This document shows positions 52,569 to 63,678 of a stretch of DNA of 64,000 nucleotides, piece after piece. This DNA comes from Spiroplasma platyhelix PALS-1. Lineage in GTDB: Bacteria; Bacillota_I; Bacilli_A; Mycoplasmatales; VBWQ01. Each line of letters starts with the position of its first letter. The first letter of the stretch is position 1. The stretch is from positions 124,001 through 188,000 of the forward strand of contig NZ_CP051215.1 in the NCBI RefSeq assembly GCF_021496725.1, in the 5' to 3' direction. The position numbers and the translations under genes were made by a program. Below the pieces are notes generated by a model that saw only the letters and a program-made list of their open reading frames with translations, was not told the DNA's origin and searched no databases.

Positions 52569-53600
52569 ATGAAAAAAGTTTTTTTAGTAATCGCAGGTTT
52601 GGGACTAACAAGTTCAGCTATACTAACAAATGTTAAGTTGGGTGATGAAAAAACTGTTCATAGTGCGCTATCTTATAATGAATTATATATTTTAGGAGAT
52701 AGTTTATCAGATACAGGCTCGTTAGTTGGTGCTGCTAGTGAAATATTAAAAGAATTTCAAATTCAAGATTAAGATTTTTTATTAGAAGAACCATTCTATC
52801 AGAGTAGATCATTTTCTAATGGTCCAGTAGCAGCAGAAATATTAGCAAAAAAGTTAGATTTAAATTTAAAGCCTGCTTGAGATTTTAATTTTTTAGATCA
52901 AAAAGAATTTAAACAAGTTGGTAATAATTATGCTGCAGGAGGTGCACAAACATCAGAAACTTCTAGAGCAGAAGGTTTGCTACTAAATAATTTTACGATT
53001 AAAAAGCAAGTTGATGCATTAGTAAATCAACATACAATTCAAGAAAATGATTTAACTTTTTTTGAAATTGGCAGCAATGATTTGATTCAAGGATTAGATT
53101 TATTGCTAGATTATAAAGAAGTTGTAACAAATGCAATTGCTAATCAAAAACAAGCATTAGAAACTTTAATTGAACATGGAAGTAAACATATTTTACTGAT
53201 GAACACACCAGATTTAGGGAATGTTCCTAATTTTAAAAATACTGGTCAAAAACAACAAGCTTCAGAATTGAGTAAGCAGTATAATAATTTATGATTAGAT
53301 ATGGTCAGCAATTTACAAGCAAAATATCCTCATTATTTTAAGGTTTTTGATCTCTATCAGACCTTTCCTAAATTATTAGCAAATTTTGCTAGTAATGGGG
53401 GCAATATTGATGAAGGTGCTGTTAGTTATGAACTTAATCCTGATATTATTATAGAAGGTAAGATTACACCAAAGTGAGAAGGATCAGCTTCACCATCAAC
53501 AATTGATCAGTATTTTTTCTTTGATTTTGTTCATCCAACTGCATCAATTCATGCGACAGTAGGAGAAATGTTGTATCAAACAGTAAATAGTGCATGATAG
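52569..53600 (+). pseudogene. Secreted SGNH/GDSL hydrolase gene with one in-frame TAA
   Basis: Signal peptide MKKVFLVIAGLGLTSSAIL, then the GDSL block YILGDSLSDTGS (nucleophile Ser about residue 46). Codon 68 is TAA (52770-52772). The same frame then stays open to TAG at 53598-53600 and carries the rest of the family: NNYAAGGAQ (block II), FEIGSNDL (block III) and FDFVHPT with the Asp/His pair (block V). So one nonsense change, perhaps CAA to TAA, splits an otherwise intact gene of 343 codons. Similar proteins act as phospholipases, esterases or thermolabile haemolysins. There is no frameshift. Confidence 0.88.
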
Positions 53601-53628
53601 TTTTATGATAAGAAAATTCAATAAATTC

Positions 53629-53656
53629 TTGCATTTTTAGAAAAACTTGCTATAAT
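53629..53656 (+). promoter_or_regulatory. Promoter of infC-rpmI-rplT
   Basis: TTGCAT at 53629-53634 and TATAAT at 53651-53656, 16-nt spacer, about 150 nt before infC. Confidence 0.75.
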
Positions 53657-53662
53657 TTTCTA

Positions 53663-53809
53663 TAGCATAAAGAAAGTAGTATTCACTCACCTGATAACTA
53701 TGCTGTTATAGGTTAAAAGCTTTAAAAGTTATTTTTTAATAACAAAAAAGGATTTAATGGTGAGTGTGCTTTATGCACACTTTTATTTTATAAATTTACT
53801 GGAGGTTGT
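53663..53809 (+). promoter_or_regulatory. L20-type leader with attenuator upstream of infC
   Basis: The leader can fold in two ways. A hairpin GTGTGC (53764-53769) with GCACAC (53775-53780), followed by TTTTATTTTA, is a terminator. CACTCACC (53684-53691) is perfectly complementary to GGTGAGTG (53759-53766), which includes the first bases of the terminator stem, so it forms a competing antiterminator. A further TATAGCAT/ATGCTGTTATA pairing lies at 53661-53710. Firmicute infC-rpmI-rplT operons are controlled by L20 binding to such a leader; the function here is inferred from position and fold. Confidence 0.72.
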
Positions 53810-54358
53810 ATGGTAAATAAAAAGCAAGATGAGTTCTGAAACGAAAAAATTCCTTTTCAAGAATTTTTAGTGATTGATCAAGAGGGTAAAAATTTAGGGG
53901 TTATGAAAAAAGATGATGCTTTAGCAAAAGCATATAGTTTGAATCTTGATTTGTTATGTATCTCACCAAATGCTAAACCTGCTGTTTGTAAGATAGTTAA
54001 TTATGATCACTATCGTTTCCAACAAGAGCAGAAAGATAAACAACAAAGAAAGTCACAACGCGCTAGTGTTGTTAAGGAGAAAGAAGTTCGCTTAACAGTT
54101 AACATTGGTATGCATGACTTAAAAGTAAAAGCAAAAAAAGCAAGAGAGTTCTTATTGAAAGGTGATAAAGTCAAAGTATCACTAAAATACAAAGGTAGAG
54201 AAATTCAGTATCGTGAACTTGGGTTTGAAAAGATTCGAGCATTTTATGACGAAGTAAGTGATATCGCACTTTGTGATAAGGATTTAAGTAATTTAGAAAA
54301 AACTAAATTTGATGGTAATTTTTTAAATATTTATTTGACATTAAAAACTAAAGACTAA
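53810..54358 (+). CDS. infC: Translation initiation factor IF-3
   Basis: Prevents 50S joining and proofreads initiator tRNA. 182 residues. N-domain: VIDQEGKNLGVMKKDDALAK and LDLLCISPNAKPAVCKI with YDHYRFQQEQKDK. C-domain: KEVRLTVNIGMHDLKVKAKK and GDKVKVSLKYKGREI. Unlike many infC genes that use AUU, an ATG is present (53810), 4 nt after GGAGG. First gene of the classic operon with rpmI and rplT. Confidence 0.96.
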
Positions 54359-54373
54359 ATAGTGGAGGAAAAA

Positions 54374-54562
54374 ATGCCAAAAATGAAAACTAAAAAAGCT
54401 TTGAAAAAAAGAATCAAAGTTACTGCGTCAGGAAAATGAATGCGTGGTAGTGCTTATGTTTCGCATTTAGCACCAAGAAAAACAACAAAACAAAAGCGTC
54501 AATCAAGAGGATGAACAACAGTTTCTAAATCTGATTACAAGCGTTTAAAAGATTTAATTTAA
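54374..54562 (+). CDS. rpmI: Ribosomal protein bL35
   Basis: 62 residues. MPKMKTKKALKKRIKVTASG is the L35 signature; the rest is basic, with two UGA-Trp codons. GTGGAGG upstream. Between infC and rplT. Confidence 0.96.
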
Positions 54563-54576
54563 AAGGAGAATAGAAG

Positions 54577-54927
54577 ATGGCAAGAGTTAAAGGTGGTTAC
54601 ACAACTAATCATCGTCGTAAGAAAGTTTTAAAGCAAGCAAAAGGTTACTATGGTTCAAAGAGTACTTTATATCGTACAGCTAATGAACAAGTAATGAATT
54701 CTTTAGCATATGCTTATCGTGATCGTAAGAATCGTAAACGTGATTTTCGTAAATTATGAATCACAAGAATTAATGCTGCTGTTAGAGCAGAAGGGTTATC
54801 ATATTCAACTTTCATTTCTGGTTTGAAAAAAGCTGGGATTGAATTAAATCGTAAGACACTATCAGAGTTAGCAATTAATAATCCTGACGAGTTTAAAAAA
54901 CTTGTTGATAAAGCGAAAGCAGTTTAA
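54577..54927 (+). CDS. rplT: Ribosomal protein bL20
   Basis: 116 residues. [20 protein letters not shown] and [15 protein letters not shown], then [20 protein letters not shown]. Binds 23S rRNA early in assembly and, in Firmicutes, represses its own operon through the leader found here upstream of infC. AAAAGGAG upstream. Confidence 0.97.
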
Positions 54928-54935
54928 GAAAATTG

Positions 54936-54971
54936 AAAAAAAGTCTTATTTTATAAAATAAGACTTTTTTT
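54936..54971 (+). terminator. Terminator of the infC operon
   Basis: AAAAAAAGTCTTATTTT pairs with AAAATAAGACTTTTTTT, a long perfect stem. Confidence 0.92.
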
Positions 54972-55037
54972 ATTTTAAATTTTTTGATTTAATTTAGAAA
55001 GCGATAAAATATATAATAAGAATAAGGTGTAGAAAAT

Positions 55038-55880
55038 ATGAATTTATTTAGTGGATTTACAGATAGTGATTTAAAAGAAGTTGTTAGCCCTTTATTTGGT
55101 GTCAATTATTGAATAGGACTTAGTATTTCAGTGTGTCTAATTGCAAGTTTATTTATTTTTAAAGGTTTTTATGCTCAAGTTAGTAGGTATAATGTTTTTC
55201 GTTACTCTTTAGGTAGCTTGCAGTTGATTCTTTATTTTTTATATTTTTATTTTCATGAGATGAATGGTGATATAAATTGAAAAGATTATATGCCATTTCA
55301 CTTATGTTCACTTTTAGATTTAGTTAGTATTTTTTTATTAATTTGTCCTTCAGATAAATTATTTAGTTTGACTTTTCCTTTAGTTGGACCGGTTGTTTTG
55401 CCATTTCTTTTTCCTGACAAGCATGTTTATGGACCTGATAACTTCTTTTACTATCACTATTATCTAAATCACTTAATTATTTTCTTTGGCTTCTTTTATT
55501 TATATACTTATGGTCATGTAAAGTTTAATTCTTTATACTTGAGACAAATATGTACTTTTATGACGGGGTTTGCTTTATTTGTCTTCGTTTTCAATATTAC
55601 ATTTGGTACTAATTATTTATTTATTGGTTCAGCAGGATTTACTTTCACTGATAAGTATTGACTTTTAAGTACTGGACATTGAAATCCTGTCTTTCGTTTT
55701 ATTTTTATGTGGTCAGTTGGAATGATGTTTATTTTAATATTTAATTTTTTGATTAAAAAATATTTTCCGCCTTTTTATTTCAACAGTGGTAGTGAGGTTA
55801 ACAAGTATTATGACAATAAATTATCATTATTTAGTAAAATTAAGAATAGATTAAAAAAAACTAATAAGTTAGGAGCATAA
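55038..55880 (+). CDS. YwaF/TMEM164-type membrane protein
   Basis: 280 residues with about seven membrane helices. The family mark is MPFHLCSLLDLVSIFLLI (family P-L/F-H-L-C), followed by FPLVGPVVLPFLFPD and the His-rich FYYHYYLNHLIIFF. Related Bacillus YwaF proteins have no settled function; an acyltransferase role is known for the human relative TMEM164. Last 50 residues basic. dUTPase starts 2 nt after its stop. Confidence 0.8.
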
Positions 55881-55882
55881 CT

Positions 55883-56386
55883 ATGTTGAATAAAGAACAA
55901 TTGCAAACAATTATTAAACTACAAGCAGAATTAGATTTAAAAATTGTTCAAACAAAAATGATTGAAGAAAGTCAAGATGTACTGACAGCAAAATTTTTAG
56001 CTTTACTTGTGGAGATTGGTGAATTTGCTAACGAACAACGTTGTTTCAAATATTGAAGTTCAAAGCCTGCATCATCAAAAGCAGTATTGTTAGAAGAATA
56101 TATTGATGGACTTCATTTTATTATCAGCATTGCAAACAATTTAAAATTAAATCTTAGTGATTTAAAAATTGTTGAACAAAAGTATGACAATTTAAATTTA
56201 GCTTTTTTAGATTTATTTTCTGAAACTTTAGCATTAGCAAAAGAAAAAAATCTAAGTATCATCAATCAATGATTTAATATTTACTATACAATCGCCAAAT
56301 TGTGTGATTTTAGTGGGGATGATATTTTTAATGGTTACTTAGACAAGAATAAAATTAACCATTTGCGTCAAGAGCAAAATTATTAG
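55883..56386 (+). CDS. Dimeric dUTPase
   Basis: Hydrolyses dUTP to dUMP and pyrophosphate, keeping uracil out of DNA. 167 residues, all-helical MazG-like fold. Metal-binding helices: ALLVEIGEFANEQRCFKYW (E-x-x-E motif) and VLLEEYIDGLHFIISIA (E-x-x-D). This dimeric form replaces the trimeric dUTPase in many mollicutes and Gram-positives. The stop lies 12 nt before the protease gene. Confidence 0.88.
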
Positions 56387-56398
56387 TTGGAGGACTAA

Positions 56399-57139
56399 AT
56401 GGAAGTTAGAACAATTTTTTATGATGAAAAAAAATGAGAGTATATTGTTGAATATAAGCAACAAAAAAATCTTTATCTGAAATTAAAAGGTAATAAAATT
56501 TTTGTTAGTGCTCCTTTTTTTGTTAAGTCAGAAATGATTGAAAATTTTGTTCGTGAAAATTTAGCAAAGTTAGCTGCTAAGATTCAAGAGCATGATTTGC
56601 AGCATGAGTTAAAAATTGAACGTATTGCTTTCCTTGGTGAACCTTTTATTTATTTTTTAGATAAGAAACTAACAATGATTATTAAGTATCAAAAGCAAAC
56701 TAAGTTTTTTATTAGTGATGATGGTTTTTTTGTTTACACACCGCTAGCAGTAAATAATGAGAATGAACAACTTTTACTCTTAAAAAAAATTAACGCATTT
56801 TTAAAAAAAGTAGCGCACCCAATTTTTTTAGAACGATTAACTCACTGACAAACAATTATGAATTTAAAAGTTTCGACCTTAGAAATAAGATTGATGAAAA
56901 GTAAGTGAGGAGTTTGTTTTCCTAATTTACAGAAGATAACTTTAAATTCAAAATTAATCCATTTTAGTTATCAAGTGATTGATTATGTTGTCATTCATGA
57001 GTTAGCGCATTTAATTTATCCTAATCATAGTAGGGATTTTTGAAATTTAGTATCATTGTATTGTCCAGAATATAAAAGTTGTAAGAATATTTTAAAATAT
57101 AGTAGTGTTAGCGTAGGTAGTAGTAATGAAAAAGATTAG
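56399..57139 (+). CDS. YgjP-type zinc metalloprotease (M48-related)
   Basis: 246 residues. Zinc motif HELAHLIYPNHSRDFW (HExxH, with a third ligand His further on) at about 200-215. SKWGVCFPNLQKITLN precedes it, matching the WGSC pattern of the YgjP/DUF45 family. The N-terminal 140 residues are beta-rich without a recognised domain. Cytosolic. The end overlaps the next gene by 14 nt, so they are translationally linked. Confidence 0.88.
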
Positions 57140-57893
57140 TTCTTTAAGTAACCCAATAATTCAATATCTGAGAACTCTAGCAAAAAGTAAGAATCGCTAT
57201 CAGAATCAACAATTTTTAGTTGAAGGTAAATATCTTGTTGAAGAAGCTTTAAAGCATAGAGCAGTAGCAACAATTTTTCTTGATGAGAGTGAAACTGGTA
57301 GTTACCAATTTTTATTAGATCAAAAGGTTGAGATTTTTTTAGTAACAAAAGCGATTATTAAAAAAATTAGTCAAACAGTTACACCACAACCAGTTGTAGC
57401 TTTATGTAATTTTCAAAAGTATCAAGTGAAAAATAAAGATAACATTATTGTGCTAGATAACATTCAAGATCCTAGTAATTTAGGAGCAATTTTAAGAAGT
57501 TGTTGTGCCTTTGGTGTTGAAAAGATTTTTCTTTCAGAAAATAGTGTTGATTTTTATAATCACAAAGTGGTTAGTGCTAGTAAAGGAGCGATATTTAATA
57601 TTGCTTTTGAATATTGTGATTTAATTACTTTGATGACTAAATTAAAAGCAGAGGATTATTATTTTTATGGAACTTTCTTACATGAAGCAAAGCAACCAAC
57701 AAAGTTAAATCAAATTAAATTTCATAAAAAGAATGGTTTTTTGTTTGGCAACGAAGGACAAGGTATTAGTTCTGAATTAAGAATATTAGTTGATGAAAAT
57801 TTTATTATTGAAACAACTAATAAAGTAGAATCACTAAATTTAGCAACAAGTGTTGCTCTAACAATTTATTCCTTATTTATTGATGTTAAATAG
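57126..57893 (+). CDS. TrmH/SpoU-family rRNA 2'-O-methyltransferase
   Basis: 255 residues. N-terminal RNA-binding domain (SLSNPIIQYLRTLAKSKNRYQ, family I-x-x-L-x-x-L). C-terminal SPOUT fold: VLDNIQDPSNLGAILRSC (motif 1), LFGNEGQGIS (motif 2) and VESLNLATSVALTIY (motif 3), forming the SAM-binding knot. It acts probably on 23S rRNA (RlmB/YsgA group); the exact nucleotide cannot be given. Just upstream of pheST, a common Firmicute arrangement. Confidence 0.9.
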   Translation: MKKISSLSNPIIQYLRTLAKSKNRYQNQQFLVEGKYLVEEALKHRAVATIFLDESETGSYQFLLDQKVEIFLVTKAIIKKISQTVTPQPVVALCNFQKYQVKNKDNIIVLDNIQDPSNLGAILRSCCAFGVEKIFLSENSVDFYNHKVVSASKGAIFNIAFEYCDLITLMTKLKAEDYYFYGTFLHEAKQPTKLNQIKFHKKNGFLFGNEGQGISSELRILVDENFIIETTNKVESLNLATSVALTIYSLFIDVK

Positions 57894-57939
57894 TAATATT
57901 GTATTACAATATGATTATTAAAATGATTGGTGGCAAATA

Positions 57940-59007
57940 ATGAAAGATATTAATAAAATTAAAGAGCATTTAAAGAAAATTTCAACAGATGCAAAAGCAG
58001 ATGTTAAGAAAAATTCTGAAGTTAATTTTTTGCATTTTTTAAAGTCAAAGTATTTAGGAAAAAAATCTGCATTTAGTGATGTTCTAAAATCATTAACTAA
58101 TTTTGATGATAATCAAAAATCTGAACTTGGTAAATTAGTAAATAATTTTAAAATGGAAATTATGGAGTTAATTAATGAAAAAATTGTTAAGCTTGAACAA
58201 GAAAAATTAGAAAAGGAATTAAAAGAAAATAAGATTGATGTGACGCTACCAGGGATTGGTTTACAAGTTGGTTATCGTAATCCATTATTTTTGGTGATTG
58301 ATGAGATTACAACAATTTTTAAAAATTTAGGCTATCAAGTAATTAGCGGTACTGAAGTTGACAATGAAGAATATAATTTTAATCGTTTGAATTTACCTGA
58401 AAATCATCCAGCAAGAGCGATGCAAGATACATTTTATTTAAATGATACTCGTAAAGGTAAGAATCGTATGTTGTTGAGAACACATTGTACAAACATGACA
58501 GCAAGAATCCTATCATTAGTAAATAAAGATATGAAAGAACCTTTAGCATATATCAGTTTAGGAAATGTTTATCGTAAAGATGATGATGATGCAACGCATA
58601 GTCATCAGTTTATGCAAATGGATGCTTTTTTAGCAGGTCATGGTGTGACTTTTGCTAATTTGAAGTGAACATTAGAATATTTCTGTCAGAAATTATTTAA
58701 AGCAGATAGTAAGATTCGTTTGCGTCCAAGTTTCTTCCCTTTTACTGAACCTTCTGCTGAAGTTGATGTTAGTTGTCCAATTTGTGGTGGTCGAGGTTGT
58801 GCTTTATGTAAGCATACTGGTTGAATTGAAATTTTAGGAGCAGGGATGATTCATCCTAATGTTTTTCATGCTTGTGGCATTAAAGATCCTAATATTACTG
58901 GTTTTGCTTTTGGTGTTGGAATTGAAAGAATTGCCATGATTAAATATAGTATCGATGATATCAGATTATTTTATAGTAACGATTTACGTTTTTTAAAACA
59001 ATTTTAG
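57940..59007 (+). CDS. pheS: Phenylalanyl-tRNA synthetase alpha subunit
   Basis: Catalytic subunit. 355 residues. N-terminal coiled coil (1-100), then [35 protein letters not shown] (motif 2 region), RRFD-type [25 protein letters not shown], a Cys cluster [25 protein letters not shown] and [12 protein letters not shown] (motif 3). Length and blocks are normal. pheT follows 21 nt later. Confidence 0.95.
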
Positions 59008-59028
59008 AATTGGAGAAAAAAGAAGATT

Positions 59029-61458
59029 ATGGTAGTTTCAAAGAGAATACTTAATCAATGAATAGATGTTAGAAAAATTAAAGATCAAGAAATTGCTAAA
59101 GCATTAAACAGTTTAGGATTCGAGGTTGATAAGGTAGTTAATTTAACTACTACTAACACTAATTTAATTGTTGGTGAGATTTTAAAAATTGAAGAACATC
59201 CAAAAAGTAAGAAATTAAATCTTTGTTATGTCAACATTGGAAGAAAGATTGTCAAAATTATTTGTGGCGCAAGTAATGTTCGAGTAGGAATTAAAGTGGT
59301 TGTAGCTCAGGTTGGTAGTAAGTTAGCAAATGATTTGGTGATTGATCACAGAGAAATTTTAGGTGTGATGTCTCATGGGATGATTTGTTCATTATCAGAA
59401 CTTGGCTTGAATCCTGAAGTGCTATCAGAAGAAGAATTAGCAGGAATTGTTTACTTGCCTGATGATGCTCCAGTTGGTAGTTTAAGTCCCTTACATTATT
59501 TAGAATTAGATGATTCAATTTTTGAAATTCAATTGACATTAAATCGTAGTGACTGTTTGGCTATGTATTATCTAGCTAAAGAATTAAGTCACTACTTTAA
59601 GTTGCCATTAAAAAAGATTGCTGTTAGCAATTTTAGCAACATTCAAACAAGCAAACAAAGTAAGCATGAATTCATTCATGCTTTAGGAACATTGAAAATT
59701 AATTTATTAAATCATGGTCAAATTGACGAAAGTTGAATTAAAAGAACTTTGCAACTAACAAATATCAAACCAAAATCATTCTTTGATAACTTAGTTAGCA
59801 TTGTGATGTTAGAGTTGGGTCAACCAGCTGTTGTTTTTGCAGCTGATAATTTAGAAGATTTTAAAATTACTTTAGCAAATAAAGATTATCTAACAAAAAG
59901 TTTTCAATTTTTTAAAAATGATATTGTGTTTAGTAATAAAGAACAATATTTTAGTAACTTAGCAGTTTCAACACTATCAGATTATTTTGTTGAGCCAAAA
60001 ACTAAAGCTTTAGTTTTTGCTTCATTAAATTTAGATGGTGATTTAGTACAAGATCAAATCAAACGTAATAGTTTCAATCCAAGTAATTTATTCTTACAAA
60101 GACTAAACAAACCAATTGTGCCAGTAAATTATTTACTTGTGTTACAAAGAATTTTATTCTTATTGCATCAATTTCATATCAAATTTGAAGTTGTTAGTTT
60201 TGTTAATGAGGTGAACTATCAATTAAAAGATAACTCACGCACAATTAACTATCAAATGATTAATAAACTTTTAGGAACAAATTTAAGTTTAGCTGAGATT
60301 GTTAGTGCTTTAAACACAATTGGTTGTAAGGTACTAAAAAAATCAAAACTATCAGGAATAATGAAGATTAAGATTCCGAGTTATCGAAATGATTTGAATA
60401 ATGTCAACGATTTTACTGAAGAAGTAGCAAGAGTTGTTGGATACAATAATTTGCCAAAAATTAAACCAAAATTTGTCATCAGAGCTGAACCATTAAGTAA
60501 CTTACAAATTCTTTTAGCCGATATGAAAAAATATCTATTGGATTATGGCTTTCATCAAGTGAAGACTTACAACTTAACTAATAAAGATACGCTAGCAGAC
60601 TTTAACTTTTTTGGTTACAAAAAACCAATTACTTTAATTGCTCCAATTAATTTAGCAAGAAAAGCAATGCGTTTTAGTTTGTTACCTAGTTTATTAGAAA
60701 TTTGTCGCTTGAATGCTAGTTTCAAGCAGGATAGTTTAAAAGTATTTACTGATGAAGTGATTTATAACAATGATCCAGAAGCAGTAGAACATGCTAATCA
60801 TCATTTAGCTTTTGTTGTCAACAATGATTTCTTTGATGTGCAAAATTATTTTAATCCTAATTCTGAAAAGTCTAATAATTATTTACTAATTAAAGGATTT
60901 TTAGCAGCTTGATTCACTAAGCAAGGGGGTAAGGAATTTAATGATGCCTTAACTTATCATAGTTTTGATCAAGAAACAATTCACCCTTATTTGAGTAGTA
61001 AAATAAAGTATAATAATATTCATTTTGCAACAATTGCAGCTTTACACCCAGAAATTGCTGAAAGAATTGCTTTAAGTAAGCAAGTATTTTTAGTAGAGAT
61101 TAATTTTACTGAATTAGTAGCTATTTTTGCTGAGTTGAAAGACAAGCAAGTAGTGAAATATAAAAGTTGATCAAAGTTTAATCCATTAAGTAGAGATTTA
61201 TCAATTATCATTAGTAGTAATGTTGAATATGAAGATGTTAAGAATGTGATTTGAGCAGCAAGAACTAAATACTTGCAAAACCTAACTTTAATTGATATTT
61301 ATTCAGATGAAGTTTTAAAGCATAAAAAGAAACATTCTTTAACTTTTAATTTAGAATTTAATAGTAAAAAAGAACAATTAGATGAAGATAGAGTTAGTCA
61401 AGAAATTAAAATGATTCAAAGCCTAATGCAACAAAGGTTTAATGCAGAGATTCGTTAG
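59029..61458 (+). CDS. pheT: Phenylalanyl-tRNA synthetase beta subunit, degenerate editing site
   Basis: 809 residues: EMAP-like tRNA-binding domain (about 45-155; HPKSKKLNLCYVNIG), B5 and core-like domains (SYRNDLNNVNDFTEEVAR, GYNNLP) and a C-terminal anticodon-binding domain (FNPLSRDLSIII). The B3/B4 editing domain is eroded. The segment normally GQPLHAFD reads GQPAVVFA (Val268 for the editing His), and the catalytic Glu of the T-x4-LE block is Ala331 (TKALVFASL). Tyr-tRNA-Phe clearance should be lost, as reported for mycoplasma PheRS. Confidence 0.93.
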
Positions 61459-61506
61459 TTTGAGTGTTAGTTCTTAGCTTATGTTCTTATTGAAGATGGT
61501 GTTGAA

Positions 61507-62922
61507 ATGAAAAAATACTGAAAGGACAATCTTAATTTTTACTCTAAAGGGTTACTATTTATTATCCCAATTTCGCTTCAAGCATTAGTTGAAACAGTGT
61601 TGGGTCTAATGAATACTTTTATTGTTGGCCAGTTTGGAAACGATGATGTGATTGCAGGGGTTGCATCATCAGTTAATGTCTACGATATGATTTGATATGT
61701 TTTCTTTGCGATTGTTGCGACAGGAAATATTTTTTTAGCGCAATATGAAGGTGCAAACATGAAAACAAAAATTAAAGAAACAACTAATGTTAAGTTGTTT
61801 TATGTTTTGTTGATTTCAGTTATTTGTTTGATAGTACTAGAAGTTTTTGCTAAGGATATTTCTATTTTGATTTTAGGAGCACATGGTGGAGAGCATTATG
61901 ATGAAGCAATTAAGGTGGCAACACAATATAGTCGACTAATTGCTTGAAATTATCCTTTATTAGGTTTTGCTTACATTATGTCCCTAACAATGAATGTTGC
62001 AGGAAATGTTAAGACTCCTTTGATTGTGGCTTCTATTTCTTTAGTTTTGAATACAGTTCTAGTTTGTACGCTTTCACTACCCTATCAAGGTTCTCCTAAC
62101 TTAGGGATTGAGGGACTAGCAATTAGTTTGATTACTTCAAGAGCAGTAGAATGTTTAATTTTTATTGGTTACTTAATTTATAAAAAACCAGAGTACGCGC
62201 CAAATTGAAATATCTTTAAAATTAGTAAAGAACTACATTGAAACTATTTTAAAGCTTTCATTCCAATGTTTATTAATCAATTATTTTTTGGCTTGTCTCT
62301 AATTATTCAAACGGTTATCTTTGCTTACTATGGTAGCACAACTGTTGTCGCAGCAACTAGTATCGTTTCAACCACAATGGCAATTTTCTATTCAACTTAT
62401 CGGGGTTATAACGCCTTAGTTTCTTACTATGTCGGTCAGAATTTAGGTAAGGGTAAGTTAGCTTTGGCAAAAGAGAACGCCAAGAAAATTTTACAATTGG
62501 TCTTTTTAATTTCAGTTGTGACAGCTTTAGTTATTTTAAGTTGTGCTTTCTGAGTACCAAGATTTTTATTTGTCAACTTAAGTGCTGAAGGATTGAGTCT
62601 AGCAATTTGATATTTAGCATTTAGTGCGATTGGTTATTTTTTCTTTAATATGATGCAACCAATTTTTAGTTTCTTATATGCAGGAGGTTACACTTTAATT
62701 GTTAGCATCACTGATTTGTGTTTAGTTTGAATTGTTGACATTTTTGTTACTTTTGCATTATTACAATGAACTCAAATGGATATTAAATATGTGATGATGA
62801 TTTCTTGTCTAACAAAATCAATTGATTTTGCTGTTAGTTATGTTTTATATCGTGTTGTTCCTTGAAATAAAAAAATTATTAGTAAGAGTGAAATAAAATT
62901 ACCAAAAGCAATTTTAGAATAA
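61507..62922 (+). CDS. MATE-family multidrug/Na+ antiporter
   Basis: 471 residues with 12 membrane helices in two repeats. Repeat 1 includes IPISLQALVETVLGLMNTFIVGQFG and AWNYPLLGFAYIMS; repeat 2 includes FIPMFINQLFFGLSLIIQTVIFA and SYYVGQNLGKGK. MATE proteins export organic cations or drugs with Na+ or H+; the substrate is unknown here. GAAGATGG upstream is a weak site before ATG 61507. A single-gene unit after pheT. Confidence 0.88.
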
Positions 62923-63042
62923 AATTAAATAATATAAAATTTATTTTTGATTCTATTGTTAATTATTTTTAGAGGTATATAATTTAATTTATATTCGTTT
63001 AATATTTTTAAAAATATTAAACTTTTGAGGGGGTATTAATTT

Positions 63043-63618
63043 ATGAAAAATTTATTAAGCGTTTTAGGAATTATTGCTATTGCTGGTAGCGCTCCAGCTG
63101 TATTGGTTAACAGTAATCAACAAAGTGAAAATTTTTCTCAACAGTATTATTGAAATGGTAGTCATAGTAATGAAGCACGTTCAGTAACAGCTTCACCTTC
63201 TGTAAATGGTGAAACAAATAGAAGCGTATTGACTTTAAATTTAGGAAGCCAAAAACCTAATTTTAGTTCTTTTTCTTTCAATGGTAATCATGATATTAAT
63301 TTAAGTTGGGGTGGCGACTCTTATGGTCCTTATAATGTCAATTTTGGTGGACTTGCATTTGGATCAAATAATAATGAAAAGGTTACTGAGGCTAACACTG
63401 ATGCCATAGATAAATATTCAACAATTGAAATTTTTAATGAAAGATATTCTTCTGGTTTAGCAAAACTTGATGCTACTATTTATTTTGGTTATACATGATA
63501 TTATGAATCTGGAAACTATTATTTTCAATTATTAGTAAATCAATTTGTTAATCCAATGAATTCTTTTTCTTCAGCAACTCTTGATATTAATTTAGGAGTA
63601 GGCGCAATTTTAAGTTAG
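63043..63618 (+). CDS. Secreted protein of unknown function
   Basis: Not recognised. 191 residues. Signal peptide MKNLLSVLGIIAIAGSAPAV with probable cleavage after APA or soon after; no lipobox Cys. The mature part is rich in Asn, Ser, Gly and aromatic residues (about 60-115) and beta-like to the end (LDATIYFGYTWYY, then VGAILS). It resembles the secreted island proteins at 2256 and 6274 in size and signal peptide, but not clearly in sequence. GAGGGGG directly upstream supports ATG 63043. Own terminator. Confidence 0.78.
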
Positions 63619-63644
63619 AAAATTGCAAATAACAATTTAAAATA

Positions 63645-63678
63645 AAAAAAATATCCTAATAAATTAGGATATTTTTTT
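63645..63678. terminator. Terminator between convergent genes at the right edge
   Basis: AAAAATATCCTAAT pairs with ATTAGGATATTTTT; serves both the secreted-protein gene and the reverse gene at 63677. Confidence 0.88.
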
